Origin: JBDKTH01 sp964558295
GTDB lineage: Bacteria; Planctomycetota; Planctomycetia; Pirellulales; Thermoguttaceae
Direction of reading: 5' to 3'
Assembly (NCBI GenBank): GCA_964558295.1
Contig: CAZLDQ010000014.1
Coordinates: forward strand, 1-45,638
DNA: 45,638 nt
Shown here: in pieces, positions 14,565-23,214 of the stretch
Numbering within the stretch: the first letter of the stretch is position 1
Layout of the letters: every line of letters begins with the position of its first letter
Notes under the pieces: generated by a model
What the model was told of the DNA's origin: nothing
The model's input: only the letters and a program-made list of their open reading frames with translations
Databases searched by the model: none
Position numbers and translations under genes: made by a program

Positions 14565-16064
14565 TTAGCGAATACTCGCGTCGGGTAGCTGTTGCTTAAT
14601 GCCTTCGTCCAACGGCATTTTGTCGGGCACGGCCCCGGTCGCTTGGAGCAAGCGATCCAGTTCGGCACGCAGTTCGGCCACCTTACCGGCGTAGCGAGGA
14701 TCGTCGATCAGGTTCTGGGCTTCGGCAGGATCGGCCGAAAGGTGGAACAGGTCGGCCTTGTGGCGATCCGGTCCGCCGTCGCCGTGCGGGTAGTGGATGT
14801 ACTTCCACTCTGCCGTGCGCACGGCGCGCACATTGGGCGTAAAGGGGAATTGCTGTTCGTAGTTATAAAAATAGGCGAAGCTCGTGCGCCACCCGGGGGC
14901 GGCCTGCCCCATAGCCAACGGCTTCCAGGACCGTCCGTGGGTCTTGGGAATTGGACCGATGCCACAGACGTCGAGGATACTCGGAAGGAAATCGACGGTA
15001 AGGGTCATCTTGTCGACGACGCGCGGTTGGGTAGGGGGGGTCAAGCCCGGATAACGTACGACCAACGGAATACGAATGCTCGGCTCGTGGGCCGTGCGTT
15101 TGTCGATCATCCCCTGCTCGCCGTTAAGCAACCCGTTGTCGGCGGTGAACACGATGAGCGTGTTGTCCAATTGGCCGGTCTTCTGGAGAAACTCGTAGAG
15201 CAGGCCGACGCTGTCGTCAACCGACAGGATCGTACCCCAGTAGGCCCGGGTCATGGCGGCAAAATCTTTCACGGCCGCCGGTGACCGGTCGGGCCAATGC
15301 TTCCGGTAGTCGAATAGCGGCCCGTAGATCCCGTGCCAGGTGTCCAAGCGTTCTTGGTACCAAGCGTCGTTATCGGCCAACAAAAACGCGCTGGCCGGAT
15401 AAGGCACGTTGACATGGTCGAACGCGTGGGCGTACTTGGGCTCTGGGTAGTAGAAGCTATGGGGCGCCTTGTGGCCCAGCATCAATGCCCAGGGCTTGTC
15501 GGCAGATTGCTGCTTGAGCCAGTCGAGTGCCATGTTGGTCACGACGGTGGTGTAGTAGCCCTTCACCAGGCGGCGTTTGCCACCATTGAAGCGGAACTCA
15601 TTATCAAAATACTGGCCCTGGCCTTTGTGGGTCACAAAGTAGTCAAATCCGCGCCGCGCGTCGTCGTTCCCCTCGCCCATGTGATACTTGCCGATGTAGG
15701 CCGTCTGGTAGCCGGCCGCCTGGAGGAGGCGAGGCCAAGTAGGCATGTCGTCGGGATACTCGGTGAAATTGTTCAACACCCCATGGGCATGGGCATAGAG
15801 TCCCGAAAGGATCGACGCTCGGCTGGGCGAGCAGAGCGAGGTAGTGCAGAAGTGGTTGGGGAAATAGACCCCTTCGTGCCCCAAGCGGTCGATGTTCGGC
15901 GTGGCAATGATCGACTTCGGGTTCAAGCTGACGCAATCCCAACGTTGATCGTCGGTGAGGATAAACAGCACGTTAGGCTGCTTCGCCGCCTGGAGCCGCG
16001 CCGGGGCGAACGTGGCCAGGGCCAGAACGGCAAGCAACAACGGGCGCATTAGCAATCGGGACAT
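14565..16064 (-). CDS. Secreted type I (formylglycine) sulfatase
   Basis: 499 residues with a signal peptide (LLLAVLALATFAPARLQA). The N-terminal metal site NVLFILTDDQRWD (Asp 38/39) is followed by the activation box C78-S-P-S-R82, whose Cys is converted to formylglycine by a sulfatase-maturing enzyme, then GLYAHAHG. GYQTAYIGKYHMGEG and FTADNGLLNGEQGM are further alkaline-phosphatase-fold active-site motifs. The enzyme removes sulfate esters, most likely from a polysaccharide given the fucosidase 24 nt upstream on the same strand; the exact linkage cannot be told. An anaerobic or copper-type maturase is not in the window. Confidence 0.92.
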   Translation of the reverse strand: MSRLLMRPLLLAVLALATFAPARLQAAKQPNVLFILTDDQRWDCVSLNPKSIIATPNIDRLGHEGVYFPNHFCTTSLCSPSRASILSGLYAHAHGVLNNFTEYPDDMPTWPRLLQAAGYQTAYIGKYHMGEGNDDARRGFDYFVTHKGQGQYFDNEFRFNGGKRRLVKGYYTTVVTNMALDWLKQQSADKPWALMLGHKAPHSFYYPEPKYAHAFDHVNVPYPASAFLLADNDAWYQERLDTWHGIYGPLFDYRKHWPDRSPAAVKDFAAMTRAYWGTILSVDDSVGLLYEFLQKTGQLDNTLIVFTADNGLLNGEQGMIDKRTAHEPSIRIPLVVRYPGLTPPTQPRVVDKMTLTVDFLPSILDVCGIGPIPKTHGRSWKPLAMGQAAPGWRTSFAYFYNYEQQFPFTPNVRAVRTAEWKYIHYPHGDGGPDRHKADLFHLSADPAEAQNLIDDPRYAGKVAELRAELDRLLQATGAVPDKMPLDEGIKQQLPDASIR

Positions 16065-16088
16065 GCGAGTATCTCCAGCCCAAAAGCG

Positions 16089-17507
16089 CTACTTGGCCAC
16101 CTTCGGTGCGCCGTCGAGATCCACGGCCACGACGGTGGCGATTTTGTCGGGGGCTTCGTTGGGGAGCGTGATCGACAACTGGCTTTCGCCCGCGGTCACG
16201 GCAAGCGTCTGGCCGCCGGCCAAGAGGCTCGCCTTCGCTTGGGCCGCCTGAAGCGGAACGACCAGTTGTCCGTTGGCCGGCCAATCGAACACATGCAGGT
16301 AGAGCCGCGTCTTGCCGTCGGCTAGCTTCTTCTGCGTGCAGCGGCCCCAAGCCAACTGCTCAAAGGGGCTGGCCGTGGTTCCGTAGATCGACTCGCCGTT
16401 GACCTTCATCCACGAGCCCATGGCGCGGAACGAGTTGACCGTCTCTTCCGGCACACTACCGTCCCCCTTGGGGCCGATGTTCAATAGGTAATTGCCCCCT
16501 TTGCTGGCAATGTCGATCAGATTGCGGATCAGCGTCTCGTCCGACTTCCAAGCGTGGTCATGCTCGCTATAGCCCCACGTGGTGTTCAACGTCATGCAGG
16601 TTTCCCAGTCGACGCCGGGCATGCCGGTGGCCGGGATGTGCTGCTCGGGCGTGATGAAGTCGCCGTACTTCGGATCGAGTCTCGACGCAATCGCGGCAGT
16701 GCCCATGCCTGTGAAGCCGGCCTCGGGAATGCGGAACAGGCGGTTGTTCATGATAATCGCCGGCTGCTTTGCACGAACCTCGGCCATCAGGTCGAACGCA
16801 CGCCAGGCCTCGTCGCCTTGAAAATCCTGCGAGCTATAGTCCCACCACAGTATGTCGATCGGGCCATAGTTCGACATCAGTTCCGCCACCTGGGCATGCA
16901 GGAAGGCGATATACTTGGCGTGGTCGCGCTGGCCGTTCGGATAGGGCTTGCCCTTGAGCGGGTGGGGGAGTTGCTTGGACCGGGCGTAGGCGTACTGGTC
17001 GTGGTGCCAGTCGATCACCGAGTGATAGAAGCCCACACGCAGCCCTTCCGCCCGCAAGGCGTCGACGATCTCCTTGACCAGGTCGCGATTGAGCACCGAG
17101 CCGGCGTCGTAGTCGCTCACCTTGGAGTCGTGCAGGGCAAAGCCTTCATGGTGCTTCGTGGTGAAGACCACATAACGGCAACCGGCCTCCTTGGCCAGTT
17201 GGGCCCACTGCCGGGCAAACCCCCGACTCGGCTGGAACCGCGGGATGGCCTGCTTGGCATAGGTGTCGGTATCGGCCTTCACGCGCTCCTGGATCCACTC
17301 CATGCCCCCCTTGGTCCCCACGGCCTTTCCTTCCCAGGTGCCGGCCAGTCCAGAGTAGAGTCCCCAGTGGACGAACATCCCAAACCGGGCCTCGCGCCAC
17401 CATTGCATCCGTTGGTCGCGCTCGGCGGCCGTTTCCGCTGCTTGCAGGCCGACGCCAGAGAACATGGCCGAGACAACGATACCGACCGTCAGAAGTCTCA
17501 TCTTCAT
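16089..17507 (-). CDS. Secreted alpha-L-fucosidase (GH29)
   Basis: 472 residues with a signal peptide (LLTVGIVVSAMFSGVGLQA). GH29 hallmarks are ARFGMFVHWGLYSG (about 40-53), YVVFTTKHHEGFALHDS (about 112-128) and GPIDILWWDYSS, whose Asp (about 223) is in the position of the retaining nucleophile. The C-terminal 100 residues form a beta-sandwich typical of the family. It removes terminal alpha-L-fucose from glycans. It lies in the same minus-strand group as the sulfatase. The ATG is about 94 nt from a 10-N assembly gap, so its link to the genes at higher coordinates rests on the scaffold. Confidence 0.92.
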   Translation of the reverse strand: MKMRLLTVGIVVSAMFSGVGLQAAETAAERDQRMQWWREARFGMFVHWGLYSGLAGTWEGKAVGTKGGMEWIQERVKADTDTYAKQAIPRFQPSRGFARQWAQLAKEAGCRYVVFTTKHHEGFALHDSKVSDYDAGSVLNRDLVKEIVDALRAEGLRVGFYHSVIDWHHDQYAYARSKQLPHPLKGKPYPNGQRDHAKYIAFLHAQVAELMSNYGPIDILWWDYSSQDFQGDEAWRAFDLMAEVRAKQPAIIMNNRLFRIPEAGFTGMGTAAIASRLDPKYGDFITPEQHIPATGMPGVDWETCMTLNTTWGYSEHDHAWKSDETLIRNLIDIASKGGNYLLNIGPKGDGSVPEETVNSFRAMGSWMKVNGESIYGTTASPFEQLAWGRCTQKKLADGKTRLYLHVFDWPANGQLVVPLQAAQAKASLLAGGQTLAVTAGESQLSITLPNEAPDKIATVVAVDLDGAPKVAK

Positions 17508-17601
17508 GGTGCCTCTCGGGGGTGAATCACAAGAATTCCGGGGACATGGCGAACGGGCAAAGGCCGTGCAAGATACCTTGCAGCATATCCTCGGTCCGAC
17601 C

Positions 17602-17611
17602 NNNNNNNNNN
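17602..17611. other. Assembly gap (10 N)
   Basis: Ten undetermined bases. Ten-N runs are usually scaffold joins of unknown true length, so gene order across this point is supported only by scaffolding. Confidence 0.98.
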
Positions 17612-17670
17612 GGGCAAGCTCGCCGCCACGGGTTGGCGGTTATCCCTCACGGCTGTCAAATCGATGGCTC

Positions 17671-18540
17671 TTACAACCCGCGCACGCGGTCCATCTGGGC
17701 CGACAGATCGGCCAGGTGAGCCCGATCGCCGCCGCGCACTTCGGCCGTGGCCCAGTCGTGGAAGTCGATCTTCTGGAGTTCCTCGCGGACCTTGGCCCAA
17801 TCGATGTCGCCTTCGCCCAAGGGGAAATCAAACCCTTTGAGCATCCCTTCCTTCATGGCCACTTTGAGGTTGTATTCCTTGATGTGGATCTTGCCAATCC
17901 GCCGACCGAGGACCTCGATCCACTGCTGCGGCCAGCCCCAGCGCACGACGTTCCCCACATCAAAGTAGGCCTTCACATAGGGGCTCGCCAGTTCGTCGAT
18001 ATAGCGGGCCATCGAGAGCGGTTCGATAAGGAACGAGGCCCAAACGTTTTCGATCAGGATCGGAACCTTCTTGTTCTCCGCGTACGGAATCGCTTGGCGA
18101 ATCACCTCCTGGGTGCGGCGGTAGTGTTCCATGAACGGGGCGTTCGGATCAGCACGCACCACATAGAGCACCGACGTTGCCCCAAACATCGCCGCCGCGT
18201 CCAGCGCTGCCGGCAGGTCGGCATACCCGGCGATGGTCACGCCATGGACGGCAACGCCCACTTTCTCGCTTGCGCGAGCCAACTCCGCCGGCTCGGTCGC
18301 GGTCCGCTTGAGCGAAGCCGCGTTCACTTCGACCCCCGCGAAGCCGATGTCCTTGAGCATGCGAAGTTTGTCCTCGGCCGACAACTTTTCCTGGATCATG
18401 TCCCAGCCTACGGCCTTCTTGATCCGGCCGGCCGGTTGCGGGGCCGCGGCCGATGCGGTACGCACGGAGGCCAACGCGACACTGGCCAGCAACCCTCCGC
18501 TGGCCTGCACAAAACGGCGACGGTTGAGCGGTGATGTCAT
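17671..18540 (-). CDS. Tat-exported sugar isomerase/epimerase-like TIM-barrel protein
   Basis: 289 residues. A twin-arginine signal (NRRRFVQASGGLLASVALAS) is followed by a xylose-isomerase-like TIM barrel: MLKDIGFAGVEVNA, VHGVTIAGYADLPAALD, PILIENVWASF, YFDVGNVVRWG and IHIKEYNLK, ending in a helix near the C-terminus. Glu, Asp, His and Glu residues in these strands form the usual metal site of the family. Members isomerise or epimerise sugars, or act on myo-inositol-type substrates; the substrate here is unknown. The export signal is common for this family in planctomycetes. It fits processing of sugars released by the neighbouring glycosidases. Confidence 0.8.
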   Translation of the reverse strand: MTSPLNRRRFVQASGGLLASVALASVRTASAAAPQPAGRIKKAVGWDMIQEKLSAEDKLRMLKDIGFAGVEVNAASLKRTATEPAELARASEKVGVAVHGVTIAGYADLPAALDAAAMFGATSVLYVVRADPNAPFMEHYRRTQEVIRQAIPYAENKKVPILIENVWASFLIEPLSMARYIDELASPYVKAYFDVGNVVRWGWPQQWIEVLGRRIGKIHIKEYNLKVAMKEGMLKGFDFPLGEGDIDWAKVREELQKIDFHDWATAEVRGGDRAHLADLSAQMDRVRGL

Positions 18541-18588
18541 GAGTCGATCCTGGGGTAAGAGGCTCTCGGGTCGTCTTCACCATTTAGC

Positions 18589-18606
18589 CGGCGGGCTTGC
18601 CCGCCG
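18589..18606. repeat. GC-rich hairpin, copy 1
   Basis: CGGCGGGC-TT-GCCCGCCG is a perfect 8-bp stem with a 2-nt loop, upstream of the TIM-barrel gene. The same motif with a related flank (GTCGTCTT...) recurs at 18737-18762. Confidence 0.6.
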
Positions 18607-18736
18607 CGTTTTCATAGAATCCCATCGCCCTCCAGTATGCACACCCCGCTGGGGAAGTCAACCGATAGGCGACCAGTGGGTACGTCAGAGTAGCAGGTAC
18701 ACGGAAGTGTGCCATCCTCTTGTCGTCTTGCCACTT

Positions 18737-18762
18737 GAGCCGGCGGGCTTGCCCGTCGGCTC
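18737..18762 (-). terminator. GC-rich hairpin, copy 2, after the PEP-CTERM-like/lipoprotein gene
   Basis: GAGCCGGCGGGC-TT-GCCCGTCGGCTC is a 12-bp stem with one G-T pair, about 36 nt past the stop of the minus-strand gene at 18798. There is no strong T-run, so it may be a repeat used as a terminator or mRNA stabiliser. Confidence 0.45.
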
Positions 18763-18797
18763 AATGGGTTTGACGAACAAGCCCCACAAGAGGAGCC

Positions 18798-19397
18798 TCA
18801 CTTCATCGGAAAGGCGAAGTCGGCCTGTGCGGTACCTCCGGGAGGAACGTCGAACTCGATCTCTTTGCCTTCCTGCCCCGGGGGGAGCACGGAGCGGACC
18901 GGCCCGGAGAGATCGAGACTGGCCCTCGAGCCAACCGTGACAAAGCGGACCCGATGGCGTCCGACAACCGCCCCGTCCAGATCGTGGTCGGCGTCGATCA
19001 GTTTGGCCTGATAGTGGCCTGCCGCGTCGGTGACTCCCACGGAGCCCGGCCCGGGATCACGTCCCTTTTGGCCGATCGGCTGGAACTGGACCGCGACATT
19101 GGCCACCGGCTTGCCGGCCACGGTGACTGTTCCGGCTACGGGAACAAGTGGATAATCACACTTTGCACAGCCGAGCACCAGCGAACAGAGTCCGAGGGCC
19201 GCGATTCCAGTGCGTGTGCCCAGCCGGCGGAACGTCATTCCAACCAGCCCGACGGAAAGCAAAAGGATCGTCCCCGATTCCAGCACGGGCACCACCTCGC
19301 CCCAGGTCGTGGGTTCCGTGTGGGGGACCGTCTCCCCGGGCACGAACGTCACCGCCACCAAAAGAAACGCTCCCAGGAGAACAGGCACAGCTTTCAT
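18798..19397 (-). CDS. Small beta-sandwich (transthyretin/carboxypeptidase-regulatory-like) protein with an odd N-terminus
   Basis: 199 residues. The C-terminal 120 are a typical planctomycete beta-sandwich: GTVTVAGKPVANVAVQFQP, DAAGHYQAKL, VVGRHRVRF and a Gly/Pro end. Before it lies IAALGLCSLVLGC, a lipobox-like segment, as in stand-alone lipoproteins of this kind. In front of that is an extra 53 residues with its own signal-like helix and ESGTILLLSVGLVG plus FRRL, which looks like a shrunken PEP-CTERM sorting signal. The start at 19397 has a good GGAG site; an internal ATG at 19238 would give the plain lipoprotein but lacks one. It pairs with the DUF1559 gene just upstream (52-nt gap). Confidence 0.6.
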   Translation of the reverse strand: MKAVPVLLGAFLLVAVTFVPGETVPHTEPTTWGEVVPVLESGTILLLSVGLVGMTFRRLGTRTGIAALGLCSLVLGCAKCDYPLVPVAGTVTVAGKPVANVAVQFQPIGQKGRDPGPGSVGVTDAAGHYQAKLIDADHDLDGAVVGRHRVRFVTVGSRASLDLSGPVRSVLPPGQEGKEIEFDVPPGGTAQADFAFPMK

Positions 19398-19449
19398 GGC
19401 AGCTCCACTTCCGAGGTTGAATCAACCAATCCTGTTTGCTCCTCACCAC

Positions 19450-20433
19450 TCATTGGGGCAACCCCTCCGCTTCCCCTCCCGCGCGCGTGGCCGCCGCTTG
19501 GAGAAGCGTCAGGTCGATCGTGGTCGAGACAAACCGGACCGCGCCGTCCCCCATGCCAAAATTCATCCCGCCGGGATGCTCGCTGGCAAACGCATAATAG
19601 CAATCCATGCTGCCGCCCAAGGAAATGCAACGGTCGAAGTCGGCGATCAGCCCCACGGAACTGGTGCCGATCCCACCGACCACGTAACCGCCATAGGTAA
19701 ACGCCCAAAAGGGATTGCGGCCGATCGTCGTGCGTGTCGTGTATTCGCCGATCGCCAGGGTATTGGAAAGGCCGTCGGTCACGCTGGCGAAATCGGCATA
19801 CTGCAGCTTCAAATAGCCGACCGAGGGAAACATCCCGATCCACTCCAGCTTCTTGAAGTCTCCGTTGGCGTCGAACACCGAGGTATTGTGGCCGAACCAG
19901 CCACCGGCCGAGCCCATCCGACCCGAACAGGCCTTGTAGGAGCTGATCCGGTAGGCCGTCGTGGCCGTGGGGAATTGCAGCGTGCCGTTGGCCGACGGCA
20001 CTTCCAGCTGGCCGACGTTTTTGGCCGAGGGGCAGTTGAACGTGGCAACCTGTGCCTGGAGCATTTCCAGCGGGCTCTGGTAAAAGGACTTCGTCTGGTC
20101 GAACTTCGCGTAAAGCGGCATCTGCTCCAGATACGGAAGAATCGCGATCGACCAGTTGGTACCGTACCTGGTCGTTGAGAAGTCTGTCATATTGCCGAGG
20201 ATCAACGATCCGGCCGGGAGCTTCTTGTGGATGTCGTGGTAGTTATGCGCGGCCAGCACAAGTTGCTTGAGATGGTTCGTGCATTGGGCCCGCCGGGCGG
20301 CCTCGCGTGCGGCTTGCACGGCCGGCAACAGCAAAGCGATCAAGATCCCGATGATTGCAATCACCACCAGAAGCTCGACGAGCGTAAAGCCCCTCAGCGT
20401 TGAAAATGTTCTTCGCCACCAAATCGTCTTCAT
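19450..20433 (-). CDS. DUF1559 pseudopilin-like protein
   Basis: 327 residues from the ATG at 20433 (ribosome site GGGGAGGGG); an ATG 7 codons earlier is less good. The prepilin-type cleavage and helix is GFTLVELLVVIAIIGILIAL, followed by ARRAQCTNHLKQLVLAAHNYH. The body has a Gly/Ser/Tyr-rich middle, and the end carries SEHPGGMNFGMGDGAVRFV, the DUF1559 C-terminal box. It lies between the DUF6259 gene and its partner beta-sandwich gene. A 111-bp segment in its 5' part is identical to the DUF1559 gene at 23215-24135. Role unknown; probably an envelope or secretion-linked protein. Confidence 0.88.
   Translation of the reverse strand: MKTIWWRRTFSTLRGFTLVELLVVIAIIGILIALLLPAVQAAREAARRAQCTNHLKQLVLAAHNYHDIHKKLPAGSLILGNMTDFSTTRYGTNWSIAILPYLEQMPLYAKFDQTKSFYQSPLEMLQAQVATFNCPSAKNVGQLEVPSANGTLQFPTATTAYRISSYKACSGRMGSAGGWFGHNTSVFDANGDFKKLEWIGMFPSVGYLKLQYADFASVTDGLSNTLAIGEYTTRTTIGRNPFWAFTYGGYVVGGIGTSSVGLIADFDRCISLGGSMDCYYAFASEHPGGMNFGMGDGAVRFVSTTIDLTLLQAAATRAGGEAEGLPQ
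20281..20391 (-). repeat. 111-bp sequence identical to 23980-24090
   Basis: The two stretches encode the conserved pilin-like helix region of the two DUF1559 genes and are identical base for base, while the flanking code differs strongly. This indicates recent gene conversion or duplication of the signal segment. Confidence 0.9.
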
Positions 20434-20487
20434 CACATCCCCTCCCCACAACAAGCATAGACATAGACGTTGTCACACCTCACTGGA

Positions 20488-22701
20488 TCATTTTCGCGCC
20501 GGTCGTTTCCAGACCAATAGCCGGATCGTCTGAGGCGCTAGTTCGTCGAATGCCTCGACCGTGCTTTTCTGCGGTTCTGAGGCGGAGACGAACTCTGCCC
20601 CCGGCACATCGAGGGCGAATGCCGACGATTTGTCCGAGGTGTTCCAGACGATCACCCCGACGAGGTCTCCCGAGCTGAAGCCTTTGGCAACGATGCCGGT
20701 TCCCTTGCATGTGAAGCCTTCGGTGTCTGTAAACGCGCCGGTCATCAGAAGCCGTGCGTTCTTTTTTTGGAAGTTGGTCATGCTTTTCATATACCCGGCC
20801 GCTTCCTCAAACGGGAAGGTCTGCATTCGGGCGATATTCGGCTTGTTCAAGACCTGGCTGTAGTCCTCCAGCTTGGGAATGCGCCGACTGACCAGGTAGT
20901 CGCGGTCCGGCGCATAGCGGGATTCGATCTCCCAACGCCAACCATAGACGCAGGTGTAGTTAGCCATCGCGCGGTCTATCAGCGGAGAGGGGACGCGCAC
21001 CGTACAGGCGACTTCCGGATACGTGTAACGCACCATTTCCGGGAAGAGACCATTCCGCTGCGGATCGACCTGTTGCTGAACGATCCGGTCGGCGGAGTCT
21101 TCGAAGACTCCCTCCACGCAACCGTGGAAATAGATAATCGAGTCCAAGAGCGCGTCGAAGAAACCCTCGGTCATCACGATGAAGTCGGGATTGACGCCCT
21201 TCATCGTCTGGGCGATGTCGCGGAGCATCTCTTTGCGGTCGTACTCATAGACCATCGCCGGTACCGGATGCCCGTGCCCTTCGCCGTAGCAGGCCATCGG
21301 CCCGCGTACGCCAAGCTGGTCGTACAAGATCCCGTCCGCGCCAAACTCGTTGGCCTGCTTCGCTAGCGCCAACAATCGCTCGCGCCAGGCTTGGGCCACA
21401 TTGCATCCGATATCAAAATGGTATCCTGGAGTATCTTTGTATTTGTGCCAGAATTCCTGAACCGTGCTGCCGTCCTTGTTGGTCACAGCCAGATGCCGGC
21501 CCGTGTCGGTCCAAAAGGCGGTCCCGCGTTCGATCAATTGGCCGTTGGCATAGAGAATGACCCTCTTACCGCAGGCGTGGGCTTTCTTGATCCCCTCGCG
21601 CAGCCCCTTTTCTCCACCCATCAACGGGCAGGGATTGTAGTCGGGATAGAGATGATCGTGGCCGCCGTAGCCCCAGCCGAACAGCCCGAGAATATCGAGC
21701 CCGCGCTCGTCCGCAATCTCGCTGAGCTTGTCCAGCGTGTCGTACGGCCACATGATCTCGCCGTTCTGCTGCTTGAGAATCGCCAAAAGCCAACCACTGG
21801 CCGTCTTGACCCAGGCCGGCTTTTCGATCTGCTTGCTCACCGAATCGACCCACGTGCGATAGATGCGTGCCGCCGTATGCCAGTCGCCTTGATAGGGTTG
21901 GACCACCACCGTCGGGATCGTCCCCCGCTCGCCGGGCAGGAGGAAGAAGCGGTGCTGGAATGTGGCGAGGAACGTTCGCTGTTCCGGATCGTAAGACGTC
22001 TTCAATGCCTTGGCCCGGCAGCGTGGGTCATGGGCGCCCAGATAGAGCCCAGCCGCTTCGCCAGCAAAGGCAAACCACTGCATGGTACCGCCGGCACTAG
22101 GGAAGTTGGCAATTGTCACAAAGTCTTTGCCTGCCTTGCGCCATGGCCACAGGTTGTCTTTGTCGTCGGACGGGACTCTGCGGATGCGGTAACCGAAACC
22201 GTTCGGCATCAGGAGCGGCGTTTTCGCCAAATCCGCGTGAATGCCGGTGAACCCTGGTCCGGTAAACCCTTTGACGATCCATTGTTTGGTGCCATTCTGG
22301 ATTTCCCCGCCAATCTCGAAGCAATCGCCCGCACTGCGGAAGATCAGGGTCAGCCCGATCTCCAGGCGTTCCGTCCCATCGGTCAGGTTGGGATAGACAA
22401 GCGTTAGCTCGTCTTTCGTCTCTTTCACACTCGGAGGCAACTGGCGGCGACTCTCCACAACAACATCGCGTTGCGATGCGCTCCCCTGCGCGGGCTCCAG
22501 CACAAGACTCCAGAAAGATGCGTCTGTCGCTTTGCTCGAGGGGCAGTCGGCAAACGACGGAATCAGACTGATTCCGGTCTCGTCGAAGCGGATCTCACCC
22601 GCCGGTATCGTAAGGCGATGGGCCTCCCGAGCGGCCGCGCCCCCGTAGAACAGGCAGACCGCTACCGCCATCAATAGGCATTTTCCCATGGATGCTGACA
22701 T
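20488..22701 (-). CDS. DUF6259-type secreted glycoside hydrolase-like protein
   Basis: 737 residues from the ATG at 22701, set by a perfect AAGGAG site; the longer frame to 22815 is unlikely. The signal peptide is LLMAVAVCLFYGGAAA. The N-terminal third is a beta-sandwich. The middle is a TIM-barrel-like domain with ILGLFGWGYGGHDHLYPDY, KRVILYANGQLIERG, FGADGILYDQLG, PDFIVMTEGFFDALLD and GCVEGVFEDSADRI; several Asp/Glu at strand ends could be catalytic. It is my recollection that DUF6259 proteins group near alpha-galactosidase-like barrels; the substrate is not known. It belongs to the glycan-degradation cluster of this strand. Confidence 0.7.
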   Translation of the reverse strand: MSASMGKCLLMAVAVCLFYGGAAAREAHRLTIPAGEIRFDETGISLIPSFADCPSSKATDASFWSLVLEPAQGSASQRDVVVESRRQLPPSVKETKDELTLVYPNLTDGTERLEIGLTLIFRSAGDCFEIGGEIQNGTKQWIVKGFTGPGFTGIHADLAKTPLLMPNGFGYRIRRVPSDDKDNLWPWRKAGKDFVTIANFPSAGGTMQWFAFAGEAAGLYLGAHDPRCRAKALKTSYDPEQRTFLATFQHRFFLLPGERGTIPTVVVQPYQGDWHTAARIYRTWVDSVSKQIEKPAWVKTASGWLLAILKQQNGEIMWPYDTLDKLSEIADERGLDILGLFGWGYGGHDHLYPDYNPCPLMGGEKGLREGIKKAHACGKRVILYANGQLIERGTAFWTDTGRHLAVTNKDGSTVQEFWHKYKDTPGYHFDIGCNVAQAWRERLLALAKQANEFGADGILYDQLGVRGPMACYGEGHGHPVPAMVYEYDRKEMLRDIAQTMKGVNPDFIVMTEGFFDALLDSIIYFHGCVEGVFEDSADRIVQQQVDPQRNGLFPEMVRYTYPEVACTVRVPSPLIDRAMANYTCVYGWRWEIESRYAPDRDYLVSRRIPKLEDYSQVLNKPNIARMQTFPFEEAAGYMKSMTNFQKKNARLLMTGAFTDTEGFTCKGTGIVAKGFSSGDLVGVIVWNTSDKSSAFALDVPGAEFVSASEPQKSTVEAFDELAPQTIRLLVWKRPARK

Positions 22702-22762
22702 CGTGAGCTCCTTGTCTTTCCGTGAGAATCCCAAATCGTGTCCGCCGGCGACATCGTTCGGG

Positions 22763-23164
22763 TTACTTGGCTTGGACCTGGAAATCCCGGGTCGCCTTCT
22801 CCTTGGGAAGATCAATCACCGTGGTATAGTCTGGAAACAGCCGCAAACCATCGGGCAACTCCTCGGTCGTGCCCCGTCCATCAAAGCCGCTGATGCGCAC
22901 CGTATGGGGCCCGCCGATCGTCCCCTCGCCGTCCAACGCCGTGTCGTACTTGCCCGCCTTGATCTTAGCAAATCCGGGGGGGCCGAAATTGTGCTTGCTG
23001 CCGTCGGGCAGAAACAGGATCGTCCCGGCTGGGATCGGTTTCCCGACAAATGTGACCGTTCCCGAGATGTCATAGCGAGTCGTGGCATCTGTCTTGCTGC
23101 AACCACAAAACCCAAGGGCCGCACAGGCCACCACCACCCAACACCGTTCGTTGATCGTCAGCAT
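22763..23164 (-). CDS. Small beta-sandwich lipoprotein (transthyretin-like)
   Basis: 133 residues. VVVACAALGFCGC is a signal peptide ending in a lipobox. The remainder (YDISGTVTFVGKPIPAGTIL, FAKIKAGKYDT, GGPHTVRISGF) is a carboxypeptidase-regulatory/transthyretin-like beta-sandwich. Such small lipoproteins typically follow a DUF1559 gene in planctomycetes, as here (51-nt gap). Function unknown; they may bind or present something for the pseudopilin. Confidence 0.8.
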   Translation of the reverse strand: MLTINERCWVVVACAALGFCGCSKTDATTRYDISGTVTFVGKPIPAGTILFLPDGSKHNFGPPGFAKIKAGKYDTALDGEGTIGGPHTVRISGFDGRGTTEELPDGLRLFPDYTTVIDLPKEKATRDFQVQAK

Positions 23165-23214
23165 CCATGATCCCTTTCATAGCTATCGCTGTTGCTCGGC
23201 TTCTTGCCTGCGGA

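Noticed and set aside
21391..22407. Long plus-strand open frame opposite the DUF6259 gene
   Set aside because: A typical shadow frame in GC-rich DNA; no ribosome site, no domain, and the opposite strand is clearly coding.
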